Notes: a model not told the origin generated them from the sequence alone. DNA of 64,000 nt from an uncultured bacterium (GCA_947073545.1 CAMTMP010000009.1:62001-126000), one strand, 5' to 3'; counted from the stretch's first letter, positions 43,248 to 52,506 are shown. Translations and numbers: made by a program.

Positions 43248-43282
43248 AAGGAGACGTTCCGACGGGGCGTCTCCTTCGTTTT
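43248..43282 (+). terminator. Terminator after the NlpC/P60 gene
   Basis: AAGGAGACG (43248-43256) pairs with CGTCTCCTT (43268-43276), then CGTTTT. Confidence 0.82.
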
Positions 43283-43283
43283 C

Positions 43284-43355
43284 GCATAGGCAGAGTCAGA
43301 AAGCGCTACAGACAGGATGCGTGCTTGCGCGCGAGTCCGGCCCAGGTTGTCTACA
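43284..43355 (+). repeat. Partial copy of the branched intergenic repeat
   Basis: GCATAGGCAGAGTCAGAA (43284-43301) matches the opening motif at 37371 with one difference. It is followed by a GTGCTTGCGC hairpin of the type seen in the other copies; the closing half is missing. Confidence 0.6.
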
Positions 43356-43407
43356 ATGCACAAAGTTTTTGGAAAATGCGAAATATCGGGTGTGCATGAA
43401 AAGCGAC

Positions 43408-43478
43408 TTATACACATAAAAAAAGCGATTTTTAAGCATAAAATAGTTTTATACACGGATTTATCCACAGTATCCACA
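43408..43478 (+). promoter_or_regulatory. Cluster of four DnaA-box-like 9-mers
   Basis: TTATACACA (43408), TTATACACG (43449), TTATCCACA (43461) and GTATCCACA (43470) are all on the same strand in 71 bp. TTATCCACA is the perfect consensus; the last two boxes abut. The setting is AT-rich and intergenic. No dnaA, dnaN or rpmH gene is in this window, so it is more likely a titration or regulatory cluster than the origin. Confidence 0.65.
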
Positions 43479-43562
43479 GCTTTTTGACCGGGTCGATCAT
43501 TTTATTTATGGAAACTGAAGGAACGTACGTTTTGTATATTTTCTCTAAATGGGAGCAAATTG

Positions 43563-43592
43563 TTGCAATAGAATAGTAAAATATGGTATACT
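43563..43592 (+). promoter_or_regulatory. Promoter of hpf
   Basis: -35 TTGCAA (43563-43568), 18-bp spacer, -10 TATACT (43587-43592) with an extended TGG just before it. Confidence 0.75.
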
Positions 43593-43641
43593 GTTTCCAT
43601 AAGCAATGCTTAGAACTCCAATTTGGAAGGGGATGAGTTTG

Positions 43642-44169
43642 ATGAAGTTTAACATTGTCGGAAAAAACATCGAGGTAACGGAAGGGTTACGGGCAGCAGT
43701 GGAGGACAAGATCGGTAAATTGGAGAAGTTTTTTACCGAGGACACAGAGGTGCATGTTACGCTCAGCGTAGAGAAGGATCGCCAGAAGATTGAAGTGACG
43801 ATCCCGGTGAAGGGGAATATCATTCGCTCCGAGCAGGTCAGCAGCGACATGTATGTTTCGATTGATCTTGTGGAGGAGATTATCGAGAGACAGCTTAAGA
43901 AGTATAAGAATAAGCTGGTGGACAAGAAGCAGGGAAGCGGCTTTTTCCGTCAGGAGTTTATCGATAAGGACTATATGGATGAGGAGGAAGTGCAGATTAT
44001 CCGCACGAAGAAGTTTGACATTAAACCCATGTATCCGGAGGATGCCTGCGTGCAGATGGAACTTCTCGGACACAATTTCTTTGTCTTCTGCAATGCGGAG
44101 ACGGATCAGGTGAATGTGGTTTATAAGAGAAAGGGAAACACTTACGGGCTGATTGAGCCTGAGTTTTAA
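43642..44169 (+). CDS. hpf: Ribosome hibernation-promoting factor, long form
   Basis: 175 aa. The N-terminal YfiA/HPF domain (MKFNIVGKNIEVTEGLRAAVEDKIGKLEK) binds the decoding centre; the C-terminal domain (about 118-175, IIRTKKFDIKPMYPEDACVQMELLGHNFFVF) pairs two factors to form 100S dimers. The linker is about 25 residues. ATG 43642 is preferred because AAGGGG is 9 nt upstream. It has its own promoter downstream of a DnaA-box cluster. Confidence 0.95.
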   Translation: MKFNIVGKNIEVTEGLRAAVEDKIGKLEKFFTEDTEVHVTLSVEKDRQKIEVTIPVKGNIIRSEQVSSDMYVSIDLVEEIIERQLKKYKNKLVDKKQGSGFFRQEFIDKDYMDEEEVQIIRTKKFDIKPMYPEDACVQMELLGHNFFVFCNAETDQVNVVYKRKGNTYGLIEPEF

Positions 44170-44184
44170 AAGCGGTTTGTATTG

Positions 44185-44222
44185 ACGGCAGGGTGGAGCA
44201 GTCTACCCTGCCGTTTGCTATT
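44185..44222 (+). terminator. Hairpin terminator after hpf
   Basis: ACGGCAGGGT (44185-44194) pairs perfectly with ACCCTGCCGT (44205-44214), followed by a weak T tract (TTTGCTATT). Confidence 0.7.
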
Positions 44223-44227
44223 AGAAA

Positions 44228-44335
44228 AAAGTAGAGAAAGAAGGCTTCTGAATCGGCTGCCGTGCTTGCATGAAAAGTGGAATCGGAAGGCTTATGACAA
44301 GCAGCGCGAAGGAGAAATGCGAAGTTTAAATGCTC
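44228..44335 (+). repeat. Degenerate copy of the branched intergenic repeat
   Basis: Carries CCGTGCTTGCATGAAAAG and GGCTTATGACAAGCAGCGCGAAG, then GAGAAATGCGAAG, in the same order as the copies at 37371 and 62953. The last arm no longer pairs well. It overlaps the 3' end of the minus-strand gene that follows. Confidence 0.5.
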
Positions 44336-44673
44336 CGATACATTGTCAATTTCACCCGGTCCGCGCCCAGTTCAATTTCCGCGCGGTCTATCATCATACC
44401 GATTAGGAGGAGCTGGCTGCTTTCACCGGGATCGCCGCTGCCCGCCAGTTCCCAGTAGATATCGCCCATGCCGTCGTTTTTCTGGCCGTTCAGGTAGTGA
44501 TCCAGATGGGAAAATTTGTCGGCATAGGACGGGTGAAAGTCTGCTTCCAGATAAATTGTGACACGGTTGTTCTTTTTTTCGATACGTGTGTCGATATAAG
44601 ATGCCTCCAGCGCAAAGAAAAACATGGTCAGCTCCTCTACGATCTTAGCGGTCTTTTTTTCTTCATGTGTCAT
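44326..44673 (-). CDS. Conserved-looking protein of unknown function (115 aa)
   Basis: I do not recognise it. The start at 44673 (MTHEEKKTAK) has GGAG 7 nt upstream; in-frame codons further upstream are less likely. It is a soluble alpha/beta protein with no signal: a helical first third (IVEELTMFFFALEASYID) and strands such as RVTIYLEADFHP and ADRVKLTMYRSI. It lies 42 nt after the DUF1576 transporter gene on the same strand and is probably co-transcribed, so it may assist that protein. Confidence 0.75.
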   Translation of the reverse strand: MTHEEKKTAKIVEELTMFFFALEASYIDTRIEKKNNRVTIYLEADFHPSYADKFSHLDHYLNGQKNDGMGDIYWELAGSGDPGESSQLLLIGMMIDRAEIELGADRVKLTMYRSI

Positions 44674-44714
44674 GGTAATCTCCATTCCGCGCAAATTCTG
44701 CGCTGTCATTATGT

Positions 44715-46001
44715 TCAGTGTCTGTTTTTTTGTTCTTTTTTAGTCCGAAATCCCTTGATAAAGCTTTCCAGAGTCGGTACAAGTACGATGGCGACCAGAC
44801 CGGTGGAGAAGCCGTTGTTGTATAAATTTAATCCCCCGTAGAGGGAGGAGGAGCATACCGTCACGGCGGCGTGCAGCATACCGGCGATGATTCCGGCAAG
44901 GATGCCGAACTGTCCGGCAATGGGAGCCAGTCCGATGGCAAAAACGGCGCCCATCTGGATTCCAGGGGTGGTGGGCTGCATATGGGTAAAAAAGGTAGAG
45001 AGCAGGACACCCGCCAGAACCGGCGGATAATTTGCGGCATGGCCGCCGAAAGCGGCAAAACCGAAAGCGGTTAGAATGGCGCCTACCACGGGGCCGGACA
45101 GATCGCCGCCGATGAGCACGATATAGGTGGTGCAGAGCAGGCCGATCATCCCCATATTGACCAATGTGGCCGGTGCACCGTCCATCAAAACGAAATCCGC
45201 CACCGCGCGACCGGGGTGGTGCATCAGTTTGCGCAGGGAATGCATACAATTTCTGTCCATGGCTAGTCCGAAAAGCGCAGCCGCGCCAAAGTACAGGTAC
45301 AGACCGGCGAGCAGCCAGAAAGGACGGCCGTAACTCCAGATAAATACGTTATTGCTTTCCAGACCGAAGGACTGCAGGACGCACATCATGACAAAGGCGA
45401 AGAGACCTCCGGCAAAGCCCATGTTAAAAAGATTGTATCCCATATGCATGGAGGCGGTATGTACGGAGAGCGGCGGCAGCACAAAACCGGCAAAGATACC
45501 GACGATTACGGCGACAGCCAGATTGGTGGTAAAGGAGAATGGCAGCAGGTAAACAAGTTCCGTCACTATGGGCGCAAGGCAGGAGCCGAAGAGCGCAGTA
45601 TAAATATAACGGTTCATGCCGGAGCTGTGAAATTTTGCGTAGAGCCATGTCCCGAGCAGCATGGGCAGGACGTTCACCGGGTTTTTACCGAACAGGGCAA
45701 AGCCTGCGTTGATAAAGAGAACGGCCATGGTAAGTCCGGTAAAGGGGATTTTCTGACGACGGATCAGAAGAATCGCCAGACTCAGCACCAGTCCTGCATT
45801 GAGGAAGGCCGCGCCGAATCCGGCCAGCTCGAAGTAATCTGTGACAAGTGCGTCTCTGGTAAGGACAATGGTGACCATGCCGCGAAGAAGCTCCCTTGGT
45901 GAAGCCAGAAGAAAGGCGGCTGCAAACAGGAGCAGGGCTGTTGCGATGCTGAAGACAAACATTTCCCTGCCCTCCAGCACATCCCGGTTTTTTTCAGTCA
46001 T
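44715..46001 (-). CDS. DUF1576 integral membrane protein
   Basis: 428 aa, about twelve membrane helices. Start at 46001 (MTEKNRDVLEGREM) with GGAGG 8 nt upstream. Repeated His/Asn/Gly-rich membrane motifs, such as HTASMHMGYNLFNMGFAGGL and AAFGGHAANYPPVLAGVLL, occur in both halves and suggest an internal duplication as in transporters. Function unknown; I place it in DUF1576 by these motifs. Confidence 0.85.
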   Translation of the reverse strand: MTEKNRDVLEGREMFVFSIATALLLFAAAFLLASPRELLRGMVTIVLTRDALVTDYFELAGFGAAFLNAGLVLSLAILLIRRQKIPFTGLTMAVLFINAGFALFGKNPVNVLPMLLGTWLYAKFHSSGMNRYIYTALFGSCLAPIVTELVYLLPFSFTTNLAVAVIVGIFAGFVLPPLSVHTASMHMGYNLFNMGFAGGLFAFVMMCVLQSFGLESNNVFIWSYGRPFWLLAGLYLYFGAAALFGLAMDRNCMHSLRKLMHHPGRAVADFVLMDGAPATLVNMGMIGLLCTTYIVLIGGDLSGPVVGAILTAFGFAAFGGHAANYPPVLAGVLLSTFFTHMQPTTPGIQMGAVFAIGLAPIAGQFGILAGIIAGMLHAAVTVCSSSLYGGLNLYNNGFSTGLVAIVLVPTLESFIKGFRTKKEQKNRH

Positions 46002-46038
46002 AGGCAGATCCTCCCGCAAATGAATCGAATATACTCCT

Positions 46039-46067
46039 ATCATAACAAGATATGCGGCCGGGGACAA
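46039..46067 (-). promoter_or_regulatory. Promoter of the DUF1576 operon
   Basis: Minus strand: -35 TTGTCC (46067-46062), 17-bp spacer, -10 TATGAT (46044-46039). It is nearly the same pair as the nanE promoter. Confidence 0.72.
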
Positions 46068-46095
46068 TGTGATATTTGTTTTTTGCGGACGATTG

Positions 46096-46125
46096 GTGGC
46101 AGTAAAGCCGAAGGCTGAACTGTTA
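46096..46125. repeat. 30-bp dispersed repeat, copy 1
   Basis: Identical over 30 bp to 59836-59865. It begins GTGGCAGTAAAGCC and ends GGCTGAACTGTTA. The ending also resembles the arm of the secY-adk element (GCTGAACCGTTA). Confidence 0.85.
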
Positions 46126-46241
46126 CGACCATTGAGCCGGAAAGCTCCTGACATATCGGTATTTCGGTCTACATATGATTAGTGTGAGAAGAATTTCTAA
46201 AAGCGCTGCGGCTCGGGAAATGAAAAGTCACGGAGGCAGGC

Positions 46242-47336
46242 ATGAGACAGATTAGAGAACGGGGAAACGGACGGGGCAGGGCGGCTATCAGATTCGGAGC
46301 GTTTTTGCTCCTGGTCCTTGGCTGTGTATGTATGGCAGGAGAATTGCTTGGAAAATGGAAGACGCCCGTCCGGCAGGAGAGAGGTGAACGGGCAAACGGA
46401 CAGGCGGTGGAAGTGACTGCGGACGGCAATTTTATCAAGTGGGTGGAATTTCACGTCACAAATGAGGCGATGGCGGCGGCCTACGATCTGGATGTGGACA
46501 GCTACCGGGATGAGATACATTTGAACTGGATTGAGCTTCTGGCTTACGTGGGGGCAAAGACCGGGGGACAGTTTGACAAAAACAGCGTCAGAAAAATAGA
46601 GGAAGTGGCGGAAAAGCTGAAAAGCGGAGAACATACCATGGCAGAGCTGACGAAGGATATGGAATATTACGACTATTATCTGGAGGCGTACACGGCGGTG
46701 CTCGGCGGTATGATGGGAGAATTTACGCTGGACGGCAGACACGTTTACGGTCTGAAAGCTTTTTCGCCCATTGCGAAGGGATTTGACTACAGCCATTATG
46801 ATGATTTCGGGTCTTCCCGCAGTTACGGCTACGCAAGACCACATCTGGGGCATGATATGATGGGGCAGATCGGCACGCCGATCATCGCGGTGGAATCCGG
46901 TTATGTGGAGGCGCTTGGCTGGAACCAGTACGGCGGCTGGCGTATCGGTATCCGCAGTTTTGATAAGAAACGCTACTATTACTATGCCCATCTGAGACAG
47001 AACTATCCTTATGCAGAAGGGCTTCAGGAGGGAAGTGTGGTGACGGCGGGGGACGTGATCGGCTACATGGGACATACCGGCTACAGTACGACGGAGAATG
47101 TGAACAATATCAAGACGGTGCACCTGCACTGGGGACTGCAGCTTATCTTCGACGAGTCTCAGAAGGAGGGGAACAATGAAATTTGGGTGGACTGTTATGA
47201 ACTGTCAAAATTTCTTTACAAAAACCGCTGTGAGGTAGAAAAAGTGGGGGATTCCAGAGAGTGGAGAAGAGTCGTGCCCATGGATGACCCATCGGCGGAT
47301 GCATACAGGGAGAAAGAAAAAATGCCTGTTTCATAA
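46242..47336 (+). CDS. Membrane-anchored M23 peptidase
   Basis: 364 aa. N-terminal signal anchor (FGAFLLLVLGCVCMAGELL, about 18-36). The M23 lysostaphin-like domain is in the second half: ARPHLGHDMMG holds His and Asp zinc ligands and VHLHWGLQ the HxH motif. It should cleave peptidoglycan cross-bridges or act in envelope morphogenesis. The middle (TNEAMAAAYDLDVDSY, then WIELLAYVGAKTGG) is a helical region of unknown role. GGAGGCAGGC precedes the ATG. Confidence 0.92.
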   Translation: MRQIRERGNGRGRAAIRFGAFLLLVLGCVCMAGELLGKWKTPVRQERGERANGQAVEVTADGNFIKWVEFHVTNEAMAAAYDLDVDSYRDEIHLNWIELLAYVGAKTGGQFDKNSVRKIEEVAEKLKSGEHTMAELTKDMEYYDYYLEAYTAVLGGMMGEFTLDGRHVYGLKAFSPIAKGFDYSHYDDFGSSRSYGYARPHLGHDMMGQIGTPIIAVESGYVEALGWNQYGGWRIGIRSFDKKRYYYYAHLRQNYPYAEGLQEGSVVTAGDVIGYMGHTGYSTTENVNNIKTVHLHWGLQLIFDESQKEGNNEIWVDCYELSKFLYKNRCEVEKVGDSREWRRVVPMDDPSADAYREKEKMPVS

Positions 47337-47386
47337 AAGTATTAGCAAAATGCACGAAAAATAAACGGGAGCAACAAAACAAATTG

Positions 47387-47415
47387 TTGAAAATAGGTAA
47401 AAATTCAGATATACT
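47387..47415 (+). promoter_or_regulatory. Promoter of the chemoreceptor gene
   Basis: -35 TTGAAA (47387-47392), 17-bp spacer, -10 TATACT (47410-47415), 68 nt before the ATG. Confidence 0.78.
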
Positions 47416-47482
47416 TTTTATGGAACTATTTACTTTATACAAGTGATATTTGTCACCGGAAATGAGGTATAGGAGAAGGACT

Positions 47483-49177
47483 ATGGGAAAGATGGAGAAT
47501 GGGGTATCGGTCAAAAAGAGTCAGGCGGCGCAGTTAAAAAGGCTGGTGCGCCAGGCGTTTGTGTCAGTGGCGGTAGGAGCGGTTCTGCTGCTCGGATTCA
47601 TTTTTTTTAATTTGTGCATGTCCCGGTTATACAGCGCGCAGGTCAACACAACCGTGGCGCTGAACCAATATCGGACGGCTTCAAAAACATTGACTTACGA
47701 CATACAGTCCTATGCCGTCACGGGGGATCAGAGATATTATGACGGCTATATGAAGGAACTGAACGAGGATAAAAACAGGGAGCAGGCGATTGCCGTCTTG
47801 GAGGACTGCGGGCTCAAAGATGCGGAGTGGACGAGCCTGAACCAGATCGCTACGATGTCTAACGAACTCGTGCCGCTGGAGCAGGAAGCAATCGGGCATG
47901 TGCAGGCAGGCGACCTTGCGGCAGCGCAGGCGTGTGTGTTCAGCGAGCAGTACGGCAATTCAGTGGATCAGATTAACGAACAGACGGATAAAACAATTCA
48001 CGAAATTCTGGACAGGAAAGAAAGGGGGCAGATAGGGCTGAAAATTTTCCAATATCTGTTTGAGATATTGTTCGCGCTGTCTTTTCTGTACCTTGTGAAA
48101 GAATTTATCAGGACGATCAAATTTTCGGAAAATGAGCTGCTGAAGCCGATTATGAAAGTGTCGGATCAGATGGAAGTGCTTGCAGGCGGAGAATTTCATG
48201 TGGAGCTTGATCTGGAGGCGGATGAGAGCGAGGTCGGCAGAATGGTTGCAGCCATCGCCTTTATGAAAGAAAACCTGCTTGGCATGATTAAGGAGATCAC
48301 CCAGACGCTTGAGCAGATGGGTAACGGTAATTACCGGATACATATCGAACAGGAATACGTGGGTGAGTTTATATCGATCAAAGAGTCTCTGCAGCAGATT
48401 GCGGAGAAGATGCGGGAAACGCTCGGAACGATCCGCAATGTTTCGGGACAGATTGACAGCGGCTCGGAACAGCTTGCGTTTGCAGCGCAGGATCTGGCGG
48501 AAAATTGTACCCTGCAGGCGGCTCAGGTGTCGGAGCTGATGACGGCCTTTGACGCCATGACGAAGAGCATGGAAGAGAATGCGAATGAAGCCGAGCAGTC
48601 TGCAGGCAAGGCGGCTGCGGCCGGTTTGACGTTGTCAAAAGGCAATGAGAAGCTGCAGGAATTGAAGGGTTCCATTCAGGAAATCGGCAGATGCTCCGAG
48701 CAGATCAGTACCATTATAGAAGCGATTGAGGATATTGCTTCCCAGACGAATCTGCTGGCGCTGAACGCTGCGATTGAGGCGGCGAGAGCGGGCGAGGCAG
48801 GCAGGGGGTTTGCAGTCGTGGCGGAGCAGGTGAAAAATCTGGCGAATGAATCTGCAAATGCGGCAGGCAGGACTACAGAGCTGATAGAGACGACGGTTTC
48901 CGTGATGGACAAGAGTATTGCGATTGCGGAGGAGACGGAATCTAACATGAATCAGGTAATGGCGGACGCAAAGGAAGCCACCGAGAAGATGGGACAGATC
49001 GAGAAGATCCTGAAGAGGGATACCAGACGTATGCAGGAGCTGAACGAAAACGTAACACAGGTTTCATCGGCGGTTGACAACAACTCGGCAACCTCGCAGG
49101 AGACGGCGGCTGTCAGCACGGAACAGAAAACGCAGGTGGAGACGATGGTAGAATTGATGGACAGATTTGAGATTTAA
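47483..49177 (+). CDS. Methyl-accepting chemotaxis protein
   Basis: 564 aa. TM1 about 23-45; an extracellular four-helix-type sensor about 46-186; TM2 about 187-206; HAMP about 215-270; then the cytoplasmic signalling domain. The conserved hairpin tip [20 protein letters not shown] with [15 protein letters not shown] is at about 418-453. There is no C-terminal CheR/CheB-tethering pentapeptide. The ligand is unknown. ATG 47483 follows GGAGAAGG. It implies the strain is motile or uses the system for another output; no flagellar or che gene is in the window. Confidence 0.95.
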   Translation: MGKMENGVSVKKSQAAQLKRLVRQAFVSVAVGAVLLLGFIFFNLCMSRLYSAQVNTTVALNQYRTASKTLTYDIQSYAVTGDQRYYDGYMKELNEDKNREQAIAVLEDCGLKDAEWTSLNQIATMSNELVPLEQEAIGHVQAGDLAAAQACVFSEQYGNSVDQINEQTDKTIHEILDRKERGQIGLKIFQYLFEILFALSFLYLVKEFIRTIKFSENELLKPIMKVSDQMEVLAGGEFHVELDLEADESEVGRMVAAIAFMKENLLGMIKEITQTLEQMGNGNYRIHIEQEYVGEFISIKESLQQIAEKMRETLGTIRNVSGQIDSGSEQLAFAAQDLAENCTLQAAQVSELMTAFDAMTKSMEENANEAEQSAGKAAAAGLTLSKGNEKLQELKGSIQEIGRCSEQISTIIEAIEDIASQTNLLALNAAIEAARAGEAGRGFAVVAEQVKNLANESANAAGRTTELIETTVSVMDKSIAIAEETESNMNQVMADAKEATEKMGQIEKILKRDTRRMQELNENVTQVSSAVDNNSATSQETAAVSTEQKTQVETMVELMDRFEI

Positions 49178-49206
49178 TAGGACATTCCAGTAGGGTTGAA
49201 AGTAGA

Positions 49207-49235
49207 TTGCAAAAACGAAAACCCTATGATACAAT
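49207..49235 (+). promoter_or_regulatory. Promoter of the butyrate operon
   Basis: -35 TTGCAA (49207-49212), 17-bp spacer, -10 TACAAT (49230-49235) preceded by TGA (extended -10). About 100 nt of leader follows, with a weak AAGCC/GGCTT hairpin and TTTT at about 49276-49297. Confidence 0.85.
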
Positions 49236-49333
49236 AGTAACGGCGAACAATGACAAAAAAATAACAATCGTCGGCAAGCCTTGAATACAGGGCTTTTCAC
49301 TAAAAAAATATTACAAATATGGAGGAGAAGAAA

Positions 49334-50515
49334 ATGGCAAAAAAAGTTGTTTTGGCAGGCGCCTGCCGTACGGCAATCGGCACGATGGGCGGGGGCTTGA
49401 GCACCACACCGGCAGCAGATCTTGGAGCAGTCGTAATTAAAGAGGCTTTGAACAGGGCAGGAGTGTCTCCTGACCAGGTGGATCAGGTGTACATGGGTTG
49501 TGTTATTCAGGCGGGACAGGGCCAGAACGTGGCTCGCCAAGCCTCCATTAAAGCAGGGCTTCCCAACGAGGTTCCGGCAGTGACCATCAACGTGGTCTGC
49601 GGTTCCGGCTTGAACTGTGTAAACATGGCTGCGCAGATGATTCAGGCAGGCGATGCTGACATCGTGGTTGCAGGCGGTATGGAGAACATGTCCATGGCTC
49701 CTTATGCGGTTATGCAGGGACGTTACGGTTACAGAATGAACAACGGCACGCTGGTTGACACGATGGTGAACGATGCGCTGTGGGATGCTTTCAATAACTA
49801 CCATATGATTATGACTGCGGACAATATCTGTAGAGAGTGGGGCCTTACCCGCGAGGAGCTGGATGAGTTTGCATTGAAGAGCCAGACGAAGGCTGAGGCT
49901 GCACAGAAGAGCGGCGCGTTCGACAAGGAGATCGTGCCTGTTATGGTGAAGAAGAAAAAAGAGATGGTTGAGTTCAAGGTTGACGAGGGACCGAGACCGG
50001 GTTCCACCATCGAGGGACTGCAGAAACTTCGTCCGATCAATCCTGACGGATTCGTGACTGCAGGAAACGCTTCCGGTATCAATGACGGTGCGGCTGCTAT
50101 CGTGGTGATGAGCGAGGAGAAGGCAAAAGAGCTTGGCGTGAAGCCTATGGCTACTTTCGTAGCAGGCGCGCTTGCGGGCTGCAGACCTGAGGTTATGGGT
50201 ATCGGCCCTGTTCCTGCGACGAAGAAAGTTATGGAAAAAGCAGGCTGCAAGATTGAAGACTTCGACATCATCGAGGCGAACGAGGCGTTTGCGGCACAGT
50301 CTGTTGCAGTGGGCAAGGAGCTTGGCATCGACGTAGACAAGCAGCTTAACCCGAACGGCGGCGCGATTGCACTTGGCCATCCGGTAGGCGCATCAGGCGC
50401 GCGTATCCTCGTAACCCTGCTTCACGAGATGGAGGCGAAGGGCGCGAAGAAGGGTCTCGCTACGCTGTGTATCGGCGGCGGTATGGGATGCGCTACTATC
50501 GTAGAAATGGACTAA
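49334..50515 (+). CDS. thl: Acetyl-CoA C-acetyltransferase (thiolase)
   Basis: 393 aa. It condenses two acetyl-CoA to acetoacetyl-CoA, the entry to butyrate synthesis. Catalytic residues are canonical: Cys89 (VCGSGLN), His349 (GHPVGASG) and Cys379 (CIGGGMG). ATG 49334 follows GGAGGAGAAG. It heads a six-gene operon in the order thl-crt-hbd-bcd-etfB-etfA, which is found in several butyrate-forming Clostridia. Confidence 0.97.
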   Translation: MAKKVVLAGACRTAIGTMGGGLSTTPAADLGAVVIKEALNRAGVSPDQVDQVYMGCVIQAGQGQNVARQASIKAGLPNEVPAVTINVVCGSGLNCVNMAAQMIQAGDADIVVAGGMENMSMAPYAVMQGRYGYRMNNGTLVDTMVNDALWDAFNNYHMIMTADNICREWGLTREELDEFALKSQTKAEAAQKSGAFDKEIVPVMVKKKKEMVEFKVDEGPRPGSTIEGLQKLRPINPDGFVTAGNASGINDGAAAIVVMSEEKAKELGVKPMATFVAGALAGCRPEVMGIGPVPATKKVMEKAGCKIEDFDIIEANEAFAAQSVAVGKELGIDVDKQLNPNGGAIALGHPVGASGARILVTLLHEMEAKGAKKGLATLCIGGGMGCATIVEMD

Positions 50516-50563
50516 AAGGGAATGGCGAAACGCATTCGGAGTTTTTGAAATTGTACAAATAGC

Positions 50564-50694
50564 ATAACCAACGTAGACGCGCTTGCGCTCCATTCCGAGC
50601 GTAGCAGGCGCTAAACTCGTGAGAAACCTCGTTAAGCGCTGACCGTTTTAATCCGAAGGATTTAAACAGGCTACAAGGGTCTGCTAATGGTTAT
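50564..50694 (+). repeat. Branched intergenic element, thl-crt spacer
   Basis: ATAACCA (50564-50570) pairs with TGGTTAT (50688-50694), with GTAGAC/GTCTGC inside it. Within are GCGCTTGCGC, an AGCGCT-type hairpin with the CTCG/CGTT region (about 50607-50640), and TTTAATCC/GGATTTAAA around a GAA triloop (about 50646-50665). The order of arms matches the elements at 53887 and 37371. The spacer is 259 nt, long for an operon. Confidence 0.65.
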
Positions 50695-50774
50695 ACTACT
50701 TGCGCAATCAGCGTAGCATTGAGATGCGTTTCGCTGTTCTGCAAAATGCAAAAATTAAAAAGGAGATACATACA

Positions 50775-51560
50775 ATGGAATTTGTTTTATATGAAGTGAA
50801 AGGGCAGATTGGTATCATCACGATCAACCGCGAGAAGGCTTTGAACGCCCTCAACTCCGCAGTTTTGGACGAACTGAACGCAACCCTTGACGGCGTGGAT
50901 CAAAATGAGGTGAGATGTCTGATCCTGACCGGCGCGGGCGAGAAGTCTTTTGTGGCAGGCGCGGATATCGGCGAGATGAGCACGCTCACCAAGGCGGAGG
51001 GCGAGGCTTTCGGCAAGAAAGGCAACGACGTGTTCCGTAAGCTGGAGACATTCCCGATTCCCGTGATCGCTGCGGTGAACGGATTTGCGCTTGGCGGCGG
51101 CTGCGAGATTTCCATGAGCTGCGATATTAGAATCTGCTCCGACAACGCGGTATTCGGACAGCCCGAGGTAGGCCTTGGCATTACGCCCGGCTTCGGCGGC
51201 ACACAAAGATTGGCTAGAATCGTCGGCCCCGGCATGGCGAAGCAGATGATTTATACGGCGAGAAACATCAAGGCGGACGAGGCGCTCCGAATTGGTCTGG
51301 TAAATGCGGTATACCCGCAGGATGAGCTGATGGCGGCTGCTGAGAAGATGGCGGCAGGCATTGCGAAGAACGCGCCCATCGCGGTACGCAACTGCAAGAA
51401 AGCGATCAACGACGGTTTAGAGGTCGGCATGGATGACGCGATCGTGATCGAGGAGAAGCTCTTTGGCGACTGCTTTGAGACGGAAGATCAGAAATACGGC
51501 ATGGCTTTCTTCCTTGACAAGAACAAGGAGAAGGTAAAAGAGCCGTTTAAGAACTGCTAG
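50775..51560 (+). CDS. crt: 3-hydroxybutyryl-CoA dehydratase (crotonase)
   Basis: 261 aa. It removes water from 3-hydroxybutyryl-CoA to give crotonyl-CoA. The oxyanion-hole stretch FVAGADIGEM, NGFALGGGCEISMSCD and the glutamate region FGQPEVGLGITPGFGGTQRL are typical crotonase features. AAGGAGATA precedes ATG 50775; upstream in-frame codons belong to the spacer. Confidence 0.96.
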   Translation: MEFVLYEVKGQIGIITINREKALNALNSAVLDELNATLDGVDQNEVRCLILTGAGEKSFVAGADIGEMSTLTKAEGEAFGKKGNDVFRKLETFPIPVIAAVNGFALGGGCEISMSCDIRICSDNAVFGQPEVGLGITPGFGGTQRLARIVGPGMAKQMIYTARNIKADEALRIGLVNAVYPQDELMAAAEKMAAGIAKNAPIAVRNCKKAINDGLEVGMDDAIVIEEKLFGDCFETEDQKYGMAFFLDKNKEKVKEPFKNC

Positions 51561-51666
51561 GGTATTTATGATGGAAGGCGGCCGCTTGGGTGGAAGTAAA
51601 CGCTGCGTCGCCGCGCTTTGCAGGACAAACAAAATTAAAATTTTAAATTTATAAGGAGGACTTACA

Positions 51667-52506
51667 ATGAAAGTAGGTATTATCGGTGCGGGAACCATGG
51701 GTTCCGGTATTGCGCAGGCATTTGCCATGACAGACGGTTACGAAGTATGCCTTTGTGATATCAAGGAAGAGTACGCTGAGGGCGGCAAGGCGAAGATCCA
51801 GAAAAATATGAATTTCCTTGTAGGCAAGGAGAAGATCACACAAGAGAAGGCTGACGAGATCATGGGCAAGATCACCACAGGTTTGAACAATATCTGCGGT
51901 GAGTGCGATCTGATCGTTGAGGTTGCGCTGGAGAAGATGGAGATCAAACAGGCGATTTTCAAGGAGCTGCAGGAGATCGTTAAGAAGGACTGCATGTTTG
52001 CGAGCAACACTTCTTCCCTTTCCATCACCAAAATCGGTGAGGGCCTTGACAGACCTATGATCGGTATGCACTTCTTCAATCCCGCTGACAGAATGAAGCT
52101 GGTAGAGGTAATCAGAGGCGAGAACACTCCTCAGGAAATGGTAGATAAGATCACGAAGATTGCTGAGGAGATCGGTAAGACACCCGTACAGGTAAAGGAA
52201 GCGCCCGGTTTCGTGGTAAACAGAATCCTGATCCCGATGATCAACGAGGCAATTGGCGTTCTCGACGCAGGCACCGCTTCCGCAGAGGATATCGACGTAG
52301 CTATGCAGCTCGGCGCATCCCATCCTATGGGCCCGCTGCACCTTGGAGACCTGATCGGTCTGGACATCTGTCTGGCTATCATGGAAGTGCTTTACAACGA
52401 GACCAAGGACGAGAAGTATGCGCCCCAGCCTCTTCTTAAGAAGATGGTGGAGGAGAAGAAGCTCGGCAGAAAGACAGGCGTTGGTTTCTTTGACTACTCT
52501 AAATAG
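51667..52506 (+). CDS. hbd: 3-hydroxybutyryl-CoA dehydrogenase
   Basis: 279 aa. Rossmann motif GAGTMGSG (7-14), SNTSSLS, and His135 in MHFFNPADRMKLVEVI, then APGFVVNRIL in the C-terminal domain. It reduces acetoacetyl-CoA to 3-hydroxybutyryl-CoA with NAD(P)H. AAGGAGGA precedes the ATG. In pathway order it acts before crt although it lies after it. Confidence 0.97.
   Translation: MKVGIIGAGTMGSGIAQAFAMTDGYEVCLCDIKEEYAEGGKAKIQKNMNFLVGKEKITQEKADEIMGKITTGLNNICGECDLIVEVALEKMEIKQAIFKELQEIVKKDCMFASNTSSLSITKIGEGLDRPMIGMHFFNPADRMKLVEVIRGENTPQEMVDKITKIAEEIGKTPVQVKEAPGFVVNRILIPMINEAIGVLDAGTASAEDIDVAMQLGASHPMGPLHLGDLIGLDICLAIMEVLYNETKDEKYAPQPLLKKMVEEKKLGRKTGVGFFDYSK

Noticed and set aside
43408..43478. 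Chromosomal replication origin
   Set aside because: DnaA-box-like sites are present but dnaA, dnaN, rpmH or parAB are not nearby. Kept only as a DnaA-box cluster.
49064..50380. 438-codon open frame on the minus strand over thl
   Set aside because: It is the antisense shadow of a clear thiolase and lacks any family sequence or ribosome site.
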